NCBI GenBank assembly: GCA_026387555.1
Contig: JAPLLM010000029.1
Span: 1-5,193 of the forward strand
Direction: 5' to 3'
Origin: Candidatus Omnitrophota bacterium
GTDB lineage: Bacteria > Omnitrophota > Gorgyraeia > Gygaellales > Profunditerraquicolaceae
Length of the DNA: 5,193 bases
Shown here: positions 4,935 to 5,193 of the stretch, piece after piece
Layout: each line of letters begins with the position of its first letter
How positions within the stretch are numbered: position 1 is the stretch's first letter
Program-made: the position numbers and the translations under genes
The notes under the pieces: model-generated
Seen by the model: the letters and a program-made list of their open reading frames with translations, nothing else
Told to the model about the DNA's origin: nothing
Database searches by the model: none

Positions 4935-5193
4935 ATGATCAACTTTCCGCATAATTTCCTTTGGGGCGCAGCCACTTCCGCCTATCAGGTCGAAGGCGGC
5001 AATACTAACAGCGACTGGTGGGCGTGGGAGAAAAAGAATGGGCTGCCGGAATCGGGTGGAGCCTGCCGCCATTATGAATTGTTCCGGGAAGATTTCGATT
5101 TAGTAAAAACCCTAAACCATAATTGTCACCGCCTCTCAATAGAGTGGTCGCGCATTGAGCCTGAAGAGGGTAAATTTTCAGCTACAGAAATAA
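4935..5193 (+). CDS. GH1 beta-glycosidase, 3' partial
   Basis: First 86 residues of a glycoside hydrolase family 1 enzyme (beta-glucosidase or beta-galactosidase type), running off the window end; full members have about 420-480 residues. The N-terminal GH1 signature is clear: FPHNFLWGAATSAYQVEG at 4-21, including the glutamine (Q18) that binds sugar at the -1 subsite. It is followed by DWWAWE at 27-32, HYELFREDFDLVKTLNHNCHRLS, and SIEWSRIEPEEGKF at 68-81. The usual N-x-Y-R-F-S strand reads NCHRLS here. The two catalytic glutamates lie in the unseen part. No signal peptide is present, so it should be cytoplasmic and act on imported beta-linked oligosaccharides. The ATG has no Shine-Dalgarno site. 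It sits behind a c-di-GMP riboswitch and terminator and next to its own -10 box. Confidence 0.9.
   Translation, partial: MINFPHNFLWGAATSAYQVEGGNTNSDWWAWEKKNGLPESGGACRHYELFREDFDLVKTLNHNCHRLSIEWSRIEPEEGKFSATEI

Noticed and set aside
4775..5072. Minus-strand open frames across the riboswitch and the start of the GH1 gene
   Set aside because: They lie over a structured RNA, a terminator and a clear GH1 coding region on the other strand; the products resemble nothing.
1..5193. CRISPR arrays, tRNA or rRNA genes, transposases, defence systems
   Set aside because: No regularly spaced repeats, no tRNA- or rRNA-like conserved sequence and no recombinase or nuclease motifs were seen on either strand.

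Overview
The window reads left to right, with every supported gene on the + strand. It is bacterial: genes are tightly packed, Shine-Dalgarno sites are clear at several starts, and there is a lipoprotein signal, intrinsic terminators and a riboswitch. The mix of an Mrp-type antiporter module followed by a hydrogenase-type iron-sulfur protein, a short peptidoglycan-binding lipoprotein and a cyclic-di-GMP riboswitch would suit an anaerobic, fermentative, uncultured lineage such as Candidatus Omnitrophota. That taxonomic guess is inference only, at low confidence.

Bases 1-2872 are the 3' end of a membrane-complex operon: mrpD (5' end outside the window), mrpE, mrpF, mrpG, then a two-[4Fe-4S] protein with a C-terminal zinc-ribbon-like pair of CxxC motifs. 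Neighbouring genes overlap by 1, 4, 8 and 14 bases, so they are almost certainly co-transcribed and translationally coupled. The iron-sulfur protein resembles the NuoI/HycF/MbhN subunits of group 4 membrane hydrogenases. Its position directly after Mrp subunits suggests the Mrp proteins belong to an electron-transfer-driven ion pump (Mbh/Mbx-like) rather than a stand-alone Na+/H+ antiporter. The catalytic subunits would have to lie upstream.

Bases 2877-4076 encode an MFS exporter of the EntS/MFS_3 type, four bases after the iron-sulfur gene. Bases 4077-4666 form an independent unit: a good promoter, a 5'-UTR hairpin, a small lipoprotein with one peptidoglycan-binding domain, and an intrinsic terminator.

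Bases 4648-4916 are the most interesting part. A near-consensus promoter, whose -35 box lies at the apex of the preceding terminator hairpin, should drive a short RNA. This RNA carries a cyclic-di-GMP-I (GEMM-I) aptamer in which the P1b arm is enlarged by about 40 nt and looks partly duplicated. It ends at a strong intrinsic terminator. Downstream is the start of a GH1 beta-glycosidase gene (4935 to the window end). That gene has no Shine-Dalgarno site but has a perfect extended -10 box (TGTTATAAT) seven bases before its ATG, which predicts a leaderless mRNA. The riboswitch may therefore act by letting extra read-through into the GH1 gene, or may be a free-standing c-di-GMP-responsive RNA.
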